Below, piece after piece: positions 11,470 to 23,440 of a stretch of 64,000 bases of DNA. The translations under genes were made by a program, and so were the position numbers. This stretch comes from Micropterus salmoides (taxonomy: Eukaryota; Chordata; Actinopteri; Centrarchiformes; Centrarchidae): NCBI RefSeq assembly GCF_014851395.1, contig NW_024040040.1, positions 21,309,000 to 21,372,999 of the forward strand, given 5' to 3'. The notes below the pieces were generated by a model, which saw nothing but the letters and a program-made list of their open reading frames with translations, ran no database searches and was not told where the DNA came from. Within the stretch, counting starts at the first letter, position 1, and every line of letters begins with the position of its first letter.

Positions 11470-13419
11470 CCTATATCTCCCCTGCATCAAAGCAGTTTTC
11501 ACCCTGATTTGATGTGTCCCATGGTTCCTTTAGCTCCACACAACTTACAGAGGGGATCCTCCCTACCTTACCTAGGTAAGTTGATCGGGGTTGGAAGGGT
11601 GTCATACATTGCTGTGAGCAGAAAGGAAATATGAAAATGCTCCAGGGGCCATAGTTCAGTCCACATGATGGTTTTCTTAGGGAGACCCTATCTTGTCCAG
11701 GCACCTTGAGTTCCAAGCTCAGTGGATTTAGCTCTTCTTCCTTCTTCCTCAAGGCATCAGACTTCATCCTATATGGAGGGTCTGCCTTCTCTGGTTGATT
11801 GCAGTGCTGTCAGACAACTTCCGCCCTGATCTTGTTTCTATACCTGCTTCCTGATGTGTAGGTCTTGAGAGTCTGTATACAAGGAGAATACTATACTGAA
11901 GGAAAAGGGAGTTGGAGTTGTCCAGATCTTATGTAGAGCACAACAGATGTAAAAACCAGGGGGTATTCCCAGTCATCTCCACTTCTTCTACATATGGCAC
12001 TTGATACACAGTGATGGGCCATATAAGTCTTGGAAGCAGGCCATGTTGGTAGATCCAACACTTATATTTCCCTGACAGGCCAGACTTGTCAAGCTTCTTC
12101 AACCACTCTTCAACTGATTGTTCTGATATGGATATACTGTTTTTATCTGTCAGGGTATCTTCATACCATTTCCAAGGCACCTGATTGGGTTCCATTGGAT
12201 GTTTGGGATCACATCCCATTGTCCTTTTGGATAAACAGATACCTTCATTTCTTGGGCTTAAAGGTAATCTTTACTGAAGTGGCCATGTGGTCAAGTGCCA
12301 CTAGGACACATCTCACCTAAACATGGGTTGGGTATTGTCATAGAAAAGATCTTTCCCTCCAGATAATGGTCTGAACCTGGCTGAGTTGCGCAGAGCACTG
12401 TTCTTTGGGCACAAATGACCCATCTGCTCTTCTCCAGCTCGGGCCCAAATTCCCTGCATAGGCTTACAAAGCCTTCAGAGGAAATTGGGGCATTTTTTGT
12501 TTCCTTTATATGGTAAACCGCTGGAACCTGGAGCAGACTACAGAATCTCGAGCCATGCTAGCAGCTCTGTGAGGTTGTACATATAGGCACAGTGGTGCTT
12601 TGAGCTAAACGCTAACACATCTTGTCAAGTGTGTTGTGAATGTCATTTGTTTGCAGTCTTAGTTTAAGTTTAATTAGCAAATGCTAGCATGCTAACTTAG
12701 CATGCTAATGTGAGAAACAAAGGTGGTGGACATTATACATTAGCCTGTACCTGCTAAACATCAGCAAGTTTGCTGATGTTTGCTGATGGTTGCATTGTGG
12801 GGCGGCTGTGGCTCAGGAGGTAGAGCAGGTTGGCCGTTAATCGGAAGGTTGGCGGTTCAATCGTGGCTCTCTGGCTGCATGTCGAAGTGTCTTTGGGCAA
12901 GATACTGAACCCTGAATCGGCTGTTCCACCAGTGTGTGAATGTTAGTTTCTGTTTGAGCACTTAGGCTCAGTGTATACAAGTACGGAGCATTCACATGTT
13001 AGCTGGAAATTTGCTATACGAATAAACTCACCTTGCCTAATGTAATAAATTGATTTATATTTGAAGCTGTTCCAGAGAGTAGGACCTCTGTTTTGTTCTA
13101 ACGCTCTAATCAAAATAATCACTTACACTCACTACAGAAATCAGATTTATTGGCAAGTACACACATACAACGAATTTGTTTTGGTATTTTGGTGCATAAC
13201 AATAAACATATTAGGTAGAAAATAAGATAAAGAAAAGCTAATCAAACATATCTTGAATTCAGTTTGATGGACAATTTTTAAAGACCAGCTGTTGTTGGTC
13301 AAAAGAAGTAGACCATTAAGAGATCAAACTCAACACAAAGCTCCTACCCAGAAAACACCATATCGCTTGCTTAAAAAGCTAAGTAAATCTGGGTCAGCAG
13401 GTTCTCACAATAGCATGTC
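11470..13419 (-). mobile_element. Retroelement-derived duplicated block, copy A
   Basis: Nearly identical to 15479-17212, in direct orientation and offset by about 4.0 kb. The minus strand encodes broken pieces resembling the C-terminal part of a fish non-LTR reverse transcriptase of the R2-like, restriction-endonuclease-type group (for example KCWIYQHGLLPRLIWPITVY and, in another frame, LWPLEHFHISFLLTAMYDTL). Frames are interrupted, so it is dead. The right part carries the common teleost TAGCATGCTAAC-type repeat. This copy lacks the C-terminal 470 bp seen beside copy B and has gained a SINE. Confidence 0.75.
12799..12975 (+). mobile_element. tRNA-derived SINE inserted in copy A
   Basis: A box TGGCTCAGGAGG at 12809-12820 and B box GGTTCAATC at 12854-12862, at normal tRNA spacing, followed by a tRNA-unrelated body. 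Copy B has no such segment at the matching site (about 16770), so this is an insertion in A or a loss from B. The target duplication is unclear. Confidence 0.7.
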
Positions 13420-13710
13420 AACTCAAATAATCCCTTAAACCTCCTCATAAATCTGGATTTTACTCAGGTAATTGCGAGAAATGTAGCAATATGATGATTC
13501 ATAGGACAGAAAACTGTGGACTAAAACTGGCAGTTATTTTACACATCACAGACATGAAACATTTGAAACAGGAATAAAATCACCACAGATCTCTGAAACT
13601 ATTATGCATGACTGGAAAATAGAAGAGAGAAAACCAGAAGTGGAAAAGCAAAGAACACTGGGACAAAGACAAGACACTAAAGAAGGTATAAGTAAGGAAA
13701 AACGTCTTAC

Positions 13711-13755
13711 CTGTCAGCGCAGCCTGTATCAGATCAGTAGAGACCAGCAGTGTCT
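13711..13755 (-). other. fhl2: Candidate non-coding first exon of fhl2
   Basis: The minus strand shows a near-ideal donor CTGACAG|gtaaga at 13711/13710, about 70 bp downstream of a TATA-like box. FHL2 genes have non-coding 5' exons, and the first coding exon here has an acceptor (9242) that needs a partner. The 5' end is estimated from the TATA distance only. Confidence 0.4.
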
Positions 13756-13779
13756 ACTGAGCACTGTAGAACATCTCCC

Positions 13780-13869
13780 TTTTAAAATGAAAGCAAAATG
13801 TGACCCACAGTGCGGCAGGAAGGTGGAGGCAGCTGGATGCCCAGAGTGGGCAGGTCAAGTTATATTTAG
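13780..13869 (-). promoter_or_regulatory. fhl2: Candidate muscle-type promoter of fhl2
   Basis: On the minus strand, in order: a MEF2 consensus CTAAATATAA (13860-13869), an E-box CAGCTG (13830-13835), and TTTTAAAA (13780-13787), then the candidate exon. MEF2 plus E-box upstream of a TATA box is a known arrangement for striated-muscle genes, and FHL2 is a muscle and heart gene. Inference from motif order. Confidence 0.4.
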
Positions 13870-15010
13870 ACTGCTATAAACTCCCGACAACTCCCACAGT
13901 AAAATGTGGAACTCTTAAATTTTTGAACATTTACTTACAGAACACAGAACTTGTAAAGATGAATGCAATGTCTGCATGGAAAACACAACACACATGCACA
14001 CACGCAAAAAAGAAATCAGATGGTGAAAGCGCATGTTTATCAGCTTGGCATATTATTTCAAGATGTCAACATATCAAACAGCTATTGAAAAATTTAATTA
14101 ATTTAATTTAAAAGTTTCTTTTCACAGGTTTGGATCTTGTTTTATACTAATCTCAGTGATTTCACATTATCCCAAGGTTATTAGGACATAACACTGATGA
14201 TGTGTCTGAGTGTTTGGATTGAGAGATGTGTGATAAACTGTCAAAGTGACAGGCTCCATGACAATTTACAGGAGCTTAACAGCAGCCACATGTTTGTCTT
14301 TAGCCTAATTCTTGCAGCTAAAATGTTTGACTGGAATAATCTATCCATGTGTGACTCCAATGAGTGTCATTATGTACTGCAGCTGGATGAAAAGACATAA
14401 ATGGTAGTTCAATAGTGAATAGTTGTTCATGTTTTTTCTAGAATTAGATTTTCTGCCGCATCATAGTGGTTTAAAAGCAACACAATGTGTGATTGTCTTT
14501 TTGTTTCTTTGAATTTTGTACAGGCCCTACCTTACACACCAACACACTGTGTGTAAATATATATGGGTAATCTAATAATATAACATGATCATGTAGGGTG
14601 CCTGCTATTTTTCCCTGTAAGTCCTTAAACCCTCTGGAGACAATTTTAAAAAAATATATTGTAATACAGTGGCAAGGGGTTGCACTGTATGATCGTGAGA
14701 GGATTAACAGAATAGAAAAGCAGAAGAAAACATTTGCTACACATAATTATTAACTTTTTCAGATGTTCCTTTAATTTGATCTTTTTTGTGTGAATTACCA
14801 GACAACTTGCAGCTCCTCAGGTCTTTCAAAATGACTGAAATAAAAATGTCACAGGTAAACATTACTTTATTTTAAGGGGTCACAATAAAGCAAACAAGTT
14901 GAGAACTGCTGCTCAAAGTAGGGTTGTATTACATCAGATATGCCTTTATACACCATTTCTAATGGATGTGTTCTTAGCCAGGATGGAAGGTCATCAGGCA
15001 GTGCCCAACC
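13870..15010. other. Between duplicated blocks, no feature recognised
   Basis: AT-rich sequence with short open frames only. No supported gene. Confidence 0.5.
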
Positions 15011-17212
15011 TTAGAGTGTTTCCTTAACCACAACACTCTCCAGTGGAGGGTCAGCAGCTCTTTTCCTCTTGTGACCTCTCACTCTAACTTTGGTCATCAG
15101 ATTCCACATCAATTGAGCTGGTAATCCTTGGCAGCCCACTTCCACTGCAAACACAGCCGTGATGTCCAACCTTTGTCCTGACAATCCTGGACAGGTTGTC
15201 GGTGCTTGGTTTTCTTTCTTTCTGCCAATTCCTCTTAGCCCTTCACCCATGGGAATGTTCTGCCAAGATGATTTTGTTTCCCTCAGGAGACCACATGACA
15301 ATGAAGGTCCACAACCCTGAGACCAGGCTTCATTTCCCATCCTTTCATTGCAACATATTCTGCTTGGTTTCGCCCTGGAAAACCGGTATCTGATGCTCTT
15401 TCACAAAGGTGATGGTGCTCAGTAGTGTTCCTGCTCCAAGATATCAGTGAGTGTTGTCAACACTTTGTCATGGCACTGCCTATATCTCCCCTGCATCAAA
15501 GCAGTATTCACCCTGATTTATTGTGTGTCATAGTTCCTTTAGCTCCACACAACTTACAGAGGGGATCCTCCCTACCTTACCTAGGTAAGTTGATCGGGGT
15601 TGGAAGGGTGTCATACATTGCTGTGAGCAGAAAGGAAATATGAAAATGCTCCAGGGGCCATAGTTCAGTCCACATGATGGTTTTCTTAGGGAGGCCCTAT
15701 CTTGTCCAGGCACCTTGAGTTCCAAGCTCAATGGATTTAGCTCTTCTTCCTTCTTCCTCAAGGCATCAGACTTCATTCTGTATGGAGGGTCTGGTTGATT
15801 GCAGTGCTGTCGGCCAACTTCCGCCCTGATCTTGTTTCTGTACCTGCTTCCTGATGAGTAGGTCTTGAGAGTCTGTATACAAGGAGAATACTATACTGAA
15901 GGAAAAGGGAGTTGGAGTTGTCCAGATCTTATGTAGAGCACAACAGATGTAAAAACCAGGGGGTATTCCCAGTCATCTCCACTTCTTCTACATATGGCAC
16001 TTGATACACAGTGATGGGCCGTATAAGTCTTGGAAGCAGGCCATGTTGGTAGATCCAACACTTATATTTCCCTGACAGGCCAGGCTTGTCAAGCTTCTTC
16101 AACCACTCTTCAACTGATTGTTCTGATATGGATATACTGTTTTTATCTGTCAGGGTATCTTCATACCATTTCCAAGGCACCTGATTGGGTTCCATTGGAT
16201 GTTTGGGATCACATCCCATTGTCCTTTTGGATAACCAGATACCTTCATTTCTTGGGCTTAAAGGTAATCTTTACCGAAGTGGCCATGTGGTCAAGTGCCA
16301 CTAGGACACATCTCACCTGAACATGGGTTGGGTATTGTCATAGAAAAGATCTTTCCCTCCAGATAATGGTCTGAACCTGGCTGAGTTGCGCAGAGCACTA
16401 TTCTTTGGGCACAAATGACCCATCTGCTCTTCTCCAGCTCAGGCCCAAATTCCCTGCATAGGCTTACAAAGCCTTCAGAGGAAATTGGGGCATTTTTTGT
16501 TTCCTTTATATGGTAAACCGCTGGAACCTGGAGCAGACTACAGAATCTCGAGCCATGCTAGCAGCTCTGTGAGGTTGTACACATAGGCACAGTGGTGCTT
16601 TGAGCTAAACGCTAACACATCTTGTCAAGTGTGTTGTGAATGTCATTTGTTTGCAGTCTTAGTTTAAGTTTAATTAGCAAATGCTAGCATGCTAACTTAG
16701 CATGCTAATGTGAGAAACAAAGATGGTGGACATTATACATTAGCCTGTACCTGCTAAACATCAGCATGTTACCATTGTCATTGTGAGCATGTTAGTTGGA
16801 AAGATGCTATACAAATAAACTCACCTTGCCTAATGTAATAAATTGATTTATATTTGAAGCTGTTCCAGAGAGTAGGACCTCTGTTTTGTTCTAACGCTCT
16901 AATCAAAATAATCACTTACACTCACTACAGAAATCAGATTTATTGGCAAGTACACACATACAACGAATTTGTTTTGGTATTTTGGTGCATAACAATAAAC
17001 GTATTAGGTAGAAAATAAGATAAAGAAAAGCTAATCAAACATATCTTGAATTCAGTTTGATGGACAATTTTTAAAGACCAGCTGTTGTTGGTCAAAAGAA
17101 GTAGACCATTAAGAGATCAAACTCAACACAAAGCTCCTACCCAGAAAACACCATATCGCTTGCTTAAAAAGCTAAGCAAATCTGGGTCAGCAGGTTCTCA
17201 CAATAGCATGTC
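15011..17212 (-). pseudogene. Dead R2-like retroelement fragment, including duplicated block copy B (15479-17212)
   Basis: The minus strand can be followed from reverse-transcriptase-like residues (GLSGKYKCWIYQHGLLPRLI near 16080) down to a C-terminal segment at 15011-15478 reading AVEVGCQGLPAQLMWNLMTK. This resembles the end of fish polymerases with a restriction-like endonuclease (R2/NeSL/R4 type). Stops and frameshifts separate the pieces. 15479-17212 is duplicated at 11470-13419, but 15011-15478 is not, so the duplication boundary falls inside the old coding region. Confidence 0.65.
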
Positions 17213-18973
17213 TTGTACAAACTTAACGATCATGTAAACAACTCTTCATTAAGCTGTCAGCATTTTCCCTAAACTAATTTTCCAGGAAACACTTTCACAA
17301 AAGACCCAATGTACCAGTGTTATCTAACAGATCAGATAACAATAAATGCTTTATCAAGGAATGCAGACCTTCCAAAGTTCTTATGAAAAAGCAATCTAAA
17401 TATATTTTTCCCAGTATATAACACAGAAGAAATTTAAAACTGTGCATAAAATGTAGCTTCATTTTCCATTTAATTTTACAGACTGGTGGTATAACTGGAG
17501 GAAGAGTCTTGCTTTGTGACATTACATGTTGAATAAAAGCTTTAACAGTTTTTTCATGCACGAGTCAATTTTGAGATTTTGGGCTAATTTGCTTCCATAA
17601 TGTCAATAGTGTTCTTTCAGACTAGTGGAAAGAAAATGGCCAAAATACACATTTAGGTGTGTATTTTTCTACACTTGGCCTATTTGTGTCTGTAGATTTC
17701 TCCTAAATTCACCAAAATAAAGAATAAGATAATTCATCATTTGCACATTTTAAAAAAACTTGGCTGTACAAAGTCTTTGTTTTAATGTAAGTAATTAACT
17801 GGGGAAATGTCATGGTGACATCTGTTAGTTAAACTACAGTTCACCTGCAGTGTCTTGCAAAATGTGTGAAATTTTCATACTTTGAGCCAGAAATGTCCAC
17901 CTCAGCACATAAACCAAACTTTCCAGTTTTATTGCATATTCTGAAGGCGTACACAGAGGAGTTTGTTCATATATTATTCCCAACCCGATTTATATAACAT
18001 TTTATTCCTAAAACATAGTGGAAATTGATTGTTTTTATGCCGGTTGAAAGTATTTTCTGATTTATGAAGTGATAAAAACAGATATCCCTCTGTAGAAACT
18101 GATGTCTGTTTTTTGTCTGCACTGCTCCCCCTCTCTGTGTCCTAGGCATGCCCTCTGCTGATCATGCTATTTTAACCATAACCTGACTTTGTGGAATAAG
18201 CTGGTGTCTTTTGTGCTGTGTGCTAGAGACAGGACATTCCTACTGTGATGGACTACATTGATGTATGTTTTGTAACACAATTTTCACTAATTCTGCTTCT
18301 AGATTTTCCTTTGCTGGTGTTTTTGATGCAGAGAAGGGCGGTCGTAAGAAACAAGGTAGTGTGATCAAAATCAAAGCCCCTTCAGACTGTGACCGTAACC
18401 TAGCAGATGGTATAAGTTATTCAGAAGTCCACAACCACACATCATTGTTCCACATCTTACCATAAACTACTATCACCATATTTCAATTCAATTTTACATA
18501 AGCATTGGCCGAACAATTTGAACGTTTGTTCAGTAGCTTTCACATCAGGTGTAACATTAGCATTATAGTTATAACTTTAGCTATGTTAGCCAACGTTTAC
18601 AACAACTCCGCACTTGAACAGTCTGTGAAGTTACATTGCCGTGTTTATTTTAAATATAATTCACAACCAATAAAGCATACTTACAGGTTGTGATTGTGAA
18701 TTTCCAGGCCCAAACAGAGTTGGAGTTGCGTTGTCTTTTAGGACTAAACGTTGAACTGTTGCCGGTGTTGTGATGAACGTTATGCTGCCTTGCCAAAAAA
18801 TGCTACCATAGCACAAATCGATAGACTCGACTCTACTCGGCCCTGCTCCGTTTTCCATTGCAGATAGTACCCAGAGATAGTACATAGCTTGTCGTCATAG
18901 TGACGCCACACACAACTGCCGCAACGTAATGTTGAATGCAACACACACACCAGCGATCCACACAGCTTTCTCT
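17213..18973. other. Intergenic, mostly unassigned
   Basis: No gene supported. Around 18700-18900 the minus strand resembles the ends of common fish hAT-type MITEs (TCGATTTGTGCTATGG next to a CTCGACTCTACTCGG stretch on the plus strand), but I cannot define borders. Confidence 0.4.
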
Positions 18974-20845
18974 TTTTTACATTTACTCATTTGGTAGACG
19001 CTTTTATCCAAAGCGACTTACATTTGAGGAACAACATACAAGCATCAACAGAGCATCAACCACAGATCTACAACTGACAATACATACTAGTAAGAGCAGC
19101 AATAAATACTAGTAAGAGCTCACAGTACATATCACATCAATGGGGTAGATACCTAGGGAAGGAAGTAAGAGTTAGCAAAAAGTGCAATCAAAACAAAAAG
19201 TGCAATCAATACAAGATCATTGTAGGGGATAGAAGAAGAAGAGCACAGGAAGTGCATGTTAGAGGTTAGGAGTTAGAGGTGTTATAAGAGGAAGTGTTCT
19301 CGAAAGAGATGAGTTTTCAAGAGCTTCTTGAAGTTAGAGAGGGACGCCCCTGCTCTGATGGCGTGTGGTAGTTCGTTCCACCATCGTGGTGTCACAGATG
19401 AGAATAGCTGGGATAGACTGGGATTGCTTTGTGTGAAGGGATGGCAGAGCCAGGCGGCGTTCGTTGGAGGAGCGTAGCGGCCGAGAAGGAACGTAAGTTT
19501 GTATTATGGAGTTTAGGTAGATGGGTGCAGACCCAGTAGTCACTCTGTATGCAAGCATTAGTGACTTGAATTTGATTCTGGAGGCCACGGGGAGCCAGTG
19601 GAGGTCACTGAGTAATGGAGTCCTTACGACCCAGTAACATGAGTCCTTTTGGGCTGATCAAAAACCAGATGTGCTGCTGCGTTCTGAACCATTTGTAAGG
19701 GTTTCACCGCACAAGCTGGGAGACCTGCTAGGAGGGCATTGCAATAGTCGATGCGAGAGATAACCATGGCCTGTACCAGAAGCTGGGTGGATTGTTATGG
19801 TGGATAGATTGCTTGGCTGGAATGACCAAGAATTAAGTCTTAGAGAGGTTTAGTTGAAGGTGGCTATCCTTCATCCATGCAGATATGTCTGATAGACAGT
19901 CCGTGATCTGTGCCGAGACAGTGGGATCGCCTGGCGGGAAGGATAGGTAGAGTTGCGTGTCGTCTGTGTAGCAGTGGTAAGAGAAGCCGTGCAAGCGAAT
20001 GATCGGCCCCAGTGAGGTGGTGTAAATTGAGAAGACAAGGGGCCCAAGCACTGAGCCTTGGGGTACCCCTGTGGAGAGGCAGTGGGAGGAGGATAATTGT
20101 CCTTGCCACAAAACATTGTAGGAACGCCCCGAGAGGTAGGATTCGAACCACAGGAGTGCTTTACTCGAGATGCCCATTGCTGAGAGAGCAGATAGCAGGA
20201 TCCTGTGGTTGACTGTGTCAAAGGCAGCTGATAGGTCAAGCAGGATAAGAACTGAGGATTGGGCTGCAGCTTTAGCTGACCTTAGGGCTTCTGTTACAGA
20301 CAGAAGAGCCGTTTCAGTAGAGTGGGCACTCTTAAAACCAGACTGATATGGATCTAGGAGGTCATTCCCTGAAAGGAATTCTGAGACCTGTTTGAATACT
20401 GCCCGTTATAATAGTTTTGGATAAAAAAGGTAGAAGAGACACTGGTCGATAGTTCTCAACTTGAGTTGGGTCAAGTGAGGGCTTTTTGAGCAAGGGTGTA
20501 ACCCAAGCCCTTTTGAAAGTGGTCGGGAAGGTTCCTGAAGCCAGAGAAGTATTTATCACATGAGTGATTGTTGGGACCACAGTAGGAGATATGGCTTGGA
20601 GGAGATTCGTAGGAATCGGGTCCAGTGGGCATGTAGTTGGATGGCTACGGGTCAAGAGTTCTGATACTTTGCTCTCTGTGAGAGGAGTAAACGAGGAGAG
20701 TGAACAACCACTGACCTGGAAGGGCAGGGGAAAAGATGTAGTAGGACTGCTACAATGATTGAGTTTGAGTGTTTCAAAGAATTGGCTAGTTATAGCCTCC
20801 ACTTTGCCTGTGAAGAAGGCAGCAAAGGTATCAGCAGACAAATTA
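18974..20845 (-). mobile_element. 5'-truncated L2/Maui-type LINE
   Basis: Minus orientation. The 3' end at 18974-19020 is the typical fish L2 tail (AAGTCGCTTTGGATAAAAGC on the minus strand). Upstream are pieces of ORF2 reverse transcriptase, C-terminus at 19334-19588, catalytic region at 19833-20177 and N-terminal region at 20362-20841. The 5' part, with endonuclease, is missing. Confidence 0.85.
19334..20841 (-). pseudogene. L2 LINE reverse transcriptase remnant
   Basis: The frame at 20841-20362 contains ENYRPVSLLPFLSK (RT block 1). The frame at 20177-19833 contains STGVPQGSVLGPLVFSIY and the catalytic YTDDTQ. The frame at 19588-19334 contains the C-terminal FKSLMLAYRVTTGSAPIYL. The frames are offset by frameshifts (one between about 20400 and 20177), so no working enzyme is encoded. 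Confidence 0.8.
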
Positions 20846-20885
20846 AGTTAAAACGTTTCAACATTCCACAGAATGTAAAGACAGA

Positions 20886-22876
20886 TTAAAGCTGCAAGCA
20901 GCGTTGGGCGGGCCCTCGCACTTGTAGCGCGTCCGGGTGTGAGCCGGCCGAGTTGCACATTCTGGAGCTCTGCCGGTGCGGCTGTGAATTTGCTACACGG
21001 TTCCGACGCCGCATGAAGGTGCTATATGTCACTTCCTGTGTCCCCTATGTGGAGCTACATAGCACTTGCCGCTATGAATATAAATCGGTATTGGTGTGTA
21101 GATGTCTGCGGGGTGGGACAGTTATCAAGCACGTAAAGTTTGTTTCAGATGTGAGCATGTACACTGAACAATAATGTACCCAAACTATAAAATAAATTCC
21201 TTTTATATTTCCCTGCCTTGTTGTTTATGTGTACATACAGAGGAAGAATGTGAGAACAGCACACATTTCATCGTTACTGTGTGTTAGAGCATGGGAGAAC
21301 AGTGGATACTTTTAATACAGCCCACACCCCTAATACTGTGTAACTATAACAAGTAGAGAACAGAAGAAAAAGATGTTCTTTCTCTACAACTGTCTGCATA
21401 GCTTATTCATATTGTGTAATGAATGAAAATAAATAGGCCTACTAGGCTCCTCTCTACTTTGACATTTAAGATTAGCTTGTTTGATCCACCTTCATACACA
21501 TGTGACATTACTGTACAACTTGAGAAAGGTGAGTTGTTTTCTGCTCCAGCCTGCCTAAAAGAAAAGCGTTTTTGGGATTAAATGGACTTTATTAGCTGCT
21601 GCAGTGCAGGATGAACTCAGAATAGACCCATTTCTCACCTTATTATTCTAAATCATGCAACGAAGAAGAAGAAATGCATAATAAATCCTGGGACAAAATC
21701 TGTCCACAAATACTGTACAGCATGTAGTCTGATGAACAAGCTTGTGTTATAGCTGACTTGGGCAGTGAAATGTTTAATTTTTTAAATTCATGTGGTCATA
21801 GTTGTCCACAACTCAAATCAGAATATAAGAAGAAATGTTTTATACCACCTCAAGAAGGCTTCCTATCAGAAAGGTAGGAAGGTATTTCAAATGTACAACT
21901 GCAGTACTTAAATCTAAGTAAAGTAATTTCCCTGACATTACTATGTTACTTTACTTTTAATAGACGCATGTAACAGGTTTTATACTTCCTGTGAGTATAA
22001 TCCAATCAATCTTATTTTCATACTGTATATCCGATGTGTAATTTGATAAATTGTGTTGTATGTGGTGCTCGCATCGTGTACTACTGAGACTTCATTGCCC
22101 TCTTCAGAGAAGACTCTGACTGCAACATGCGTCTTTGTAAAGAGAGAAACGGACAGAAAAAGTCTCTAACTCTGCCTGTCTCTGTCAGCTCGCTCTGCTC
22201 CGTTAAAACTGAATTTACCATACAGAATTGAATACGAGTGCACTCCAGATTTAGCTGCAGCTAGCTGACCGTGTGCTTCTCCCTATACCGCAGTTCTGTG
22301 TCCATGCATGCAGCAAACTGAAAGCACTGTCTGTCGGAGCGTCTACGTGAAAAGAGAAGGAAGACATTGCTGGTAGTATTGTCTTCAGAGTTGTTAAACA
22401 CCTCAGCGCACTGAAGGAAGCCATCTGACTGTGTGAGGGGCAAGATCGTTGATGTCTGCAGGCAGAGTAGGAGCTCTCCTGTCTGACTGGTCCACCAATA
22501 GCAGAGAAGATGACCCTTGAGACACAGCCCCTCCTCATTTGCATAATGAGGCAGAAATGCATACAGAAATTTAAAAAGGACAGGAAGAAATAAATGCCAT
22601 GGGTGAAAATAAATAAGGTAAAAAAATACAAAGGAAGAATAAAACAGACAAAAATATTAAAACACACACATAAATAAATACAGTTAAAAAATTAGTAATA
22701 AATAAAGTTGAATAAACAAATAAGGTAATTATAACAAAGGTGAATAAATAAAGGTATTATTATTATATTATATAATAATAATACTATTAAAGGCACTATT
22801 AAAGGCGTATTAAAGGCACTAATTAAAATATACATTTATGTCTCCTTGTATAATTTAATTAATACCTATTTATTTA
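20886..22876 (-). mobile_element. MEGA fragment 2 (tail and long U, minus orientation)
   Basis: Starts TTAAAGCTGCAAGCAGC, then tail and long U block (octamer ATTTGCAT at 22537-22544). It is cut off inside the AT-rich edge of U and joined directly to the plus-oriented copy 3 at 22877. No M monomers. Confidence 0.8.
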
Positions 22877-22921
22877 TTAGGGCCCGAGCACGACCGTGCG
22901 AGGTCCCTATTGAAATTGCTC

Positions 22922-22955
<34 letters not shown>

Positions 22956-23440
22956 CTTTCTGCAAAGTAGGCCCAAATGACATGGCCTAAACATACTACC
23001 AAAATTTGCAAACATGTCAGAACCGGTGAAAAATTTCGTATTCTACAAGTTTCGCACATGGGCGTGGCAAAATGACTCGCTAGCGCCACCTAGAAAATTG
23101 GAAATGATTAGCCCCTCGTTCACGTTCAACCTACATGTACGAAATTTTCTGGGGACATGTATCGTATCAAGACGCACAAAAAAGCCTCAAGAACCCATAG
23201 CCTAAAGTCAACAGGAAGTCGGCCATTTTGAATTTTATGGCCATTTTTGGATGATTTACATACTTCGTACTTTAACGAACTCCTCCTAGGGATTTAGTCG
23301 GATCGACCTCAAATTTCTGCTGTGCCTTCTAAAGGCATTGACGATGAAAAGTTGTGCTATTTGCGCGTTTTCGTCAATGGGCGTGTCCGTGGCGTCGATG
23401 ATTCGCAATGAAACAGGAAGTTGTTGTAACTTCAGTGTAC

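Noticed and set aside
11929..12219. 96-codon minus frame (also 15929-16219) as a host gene
   Set aside because: It reads as a decayed piece of non-LTR retroelement polymerase and lies in a duplicated repeat block.
12799..12870. A functional tRNA gene
   Set aside because: A and B boxes are present, but the sequence continues as a SINE body and the cloverleaf stems are not convincing. A SINE explains it.
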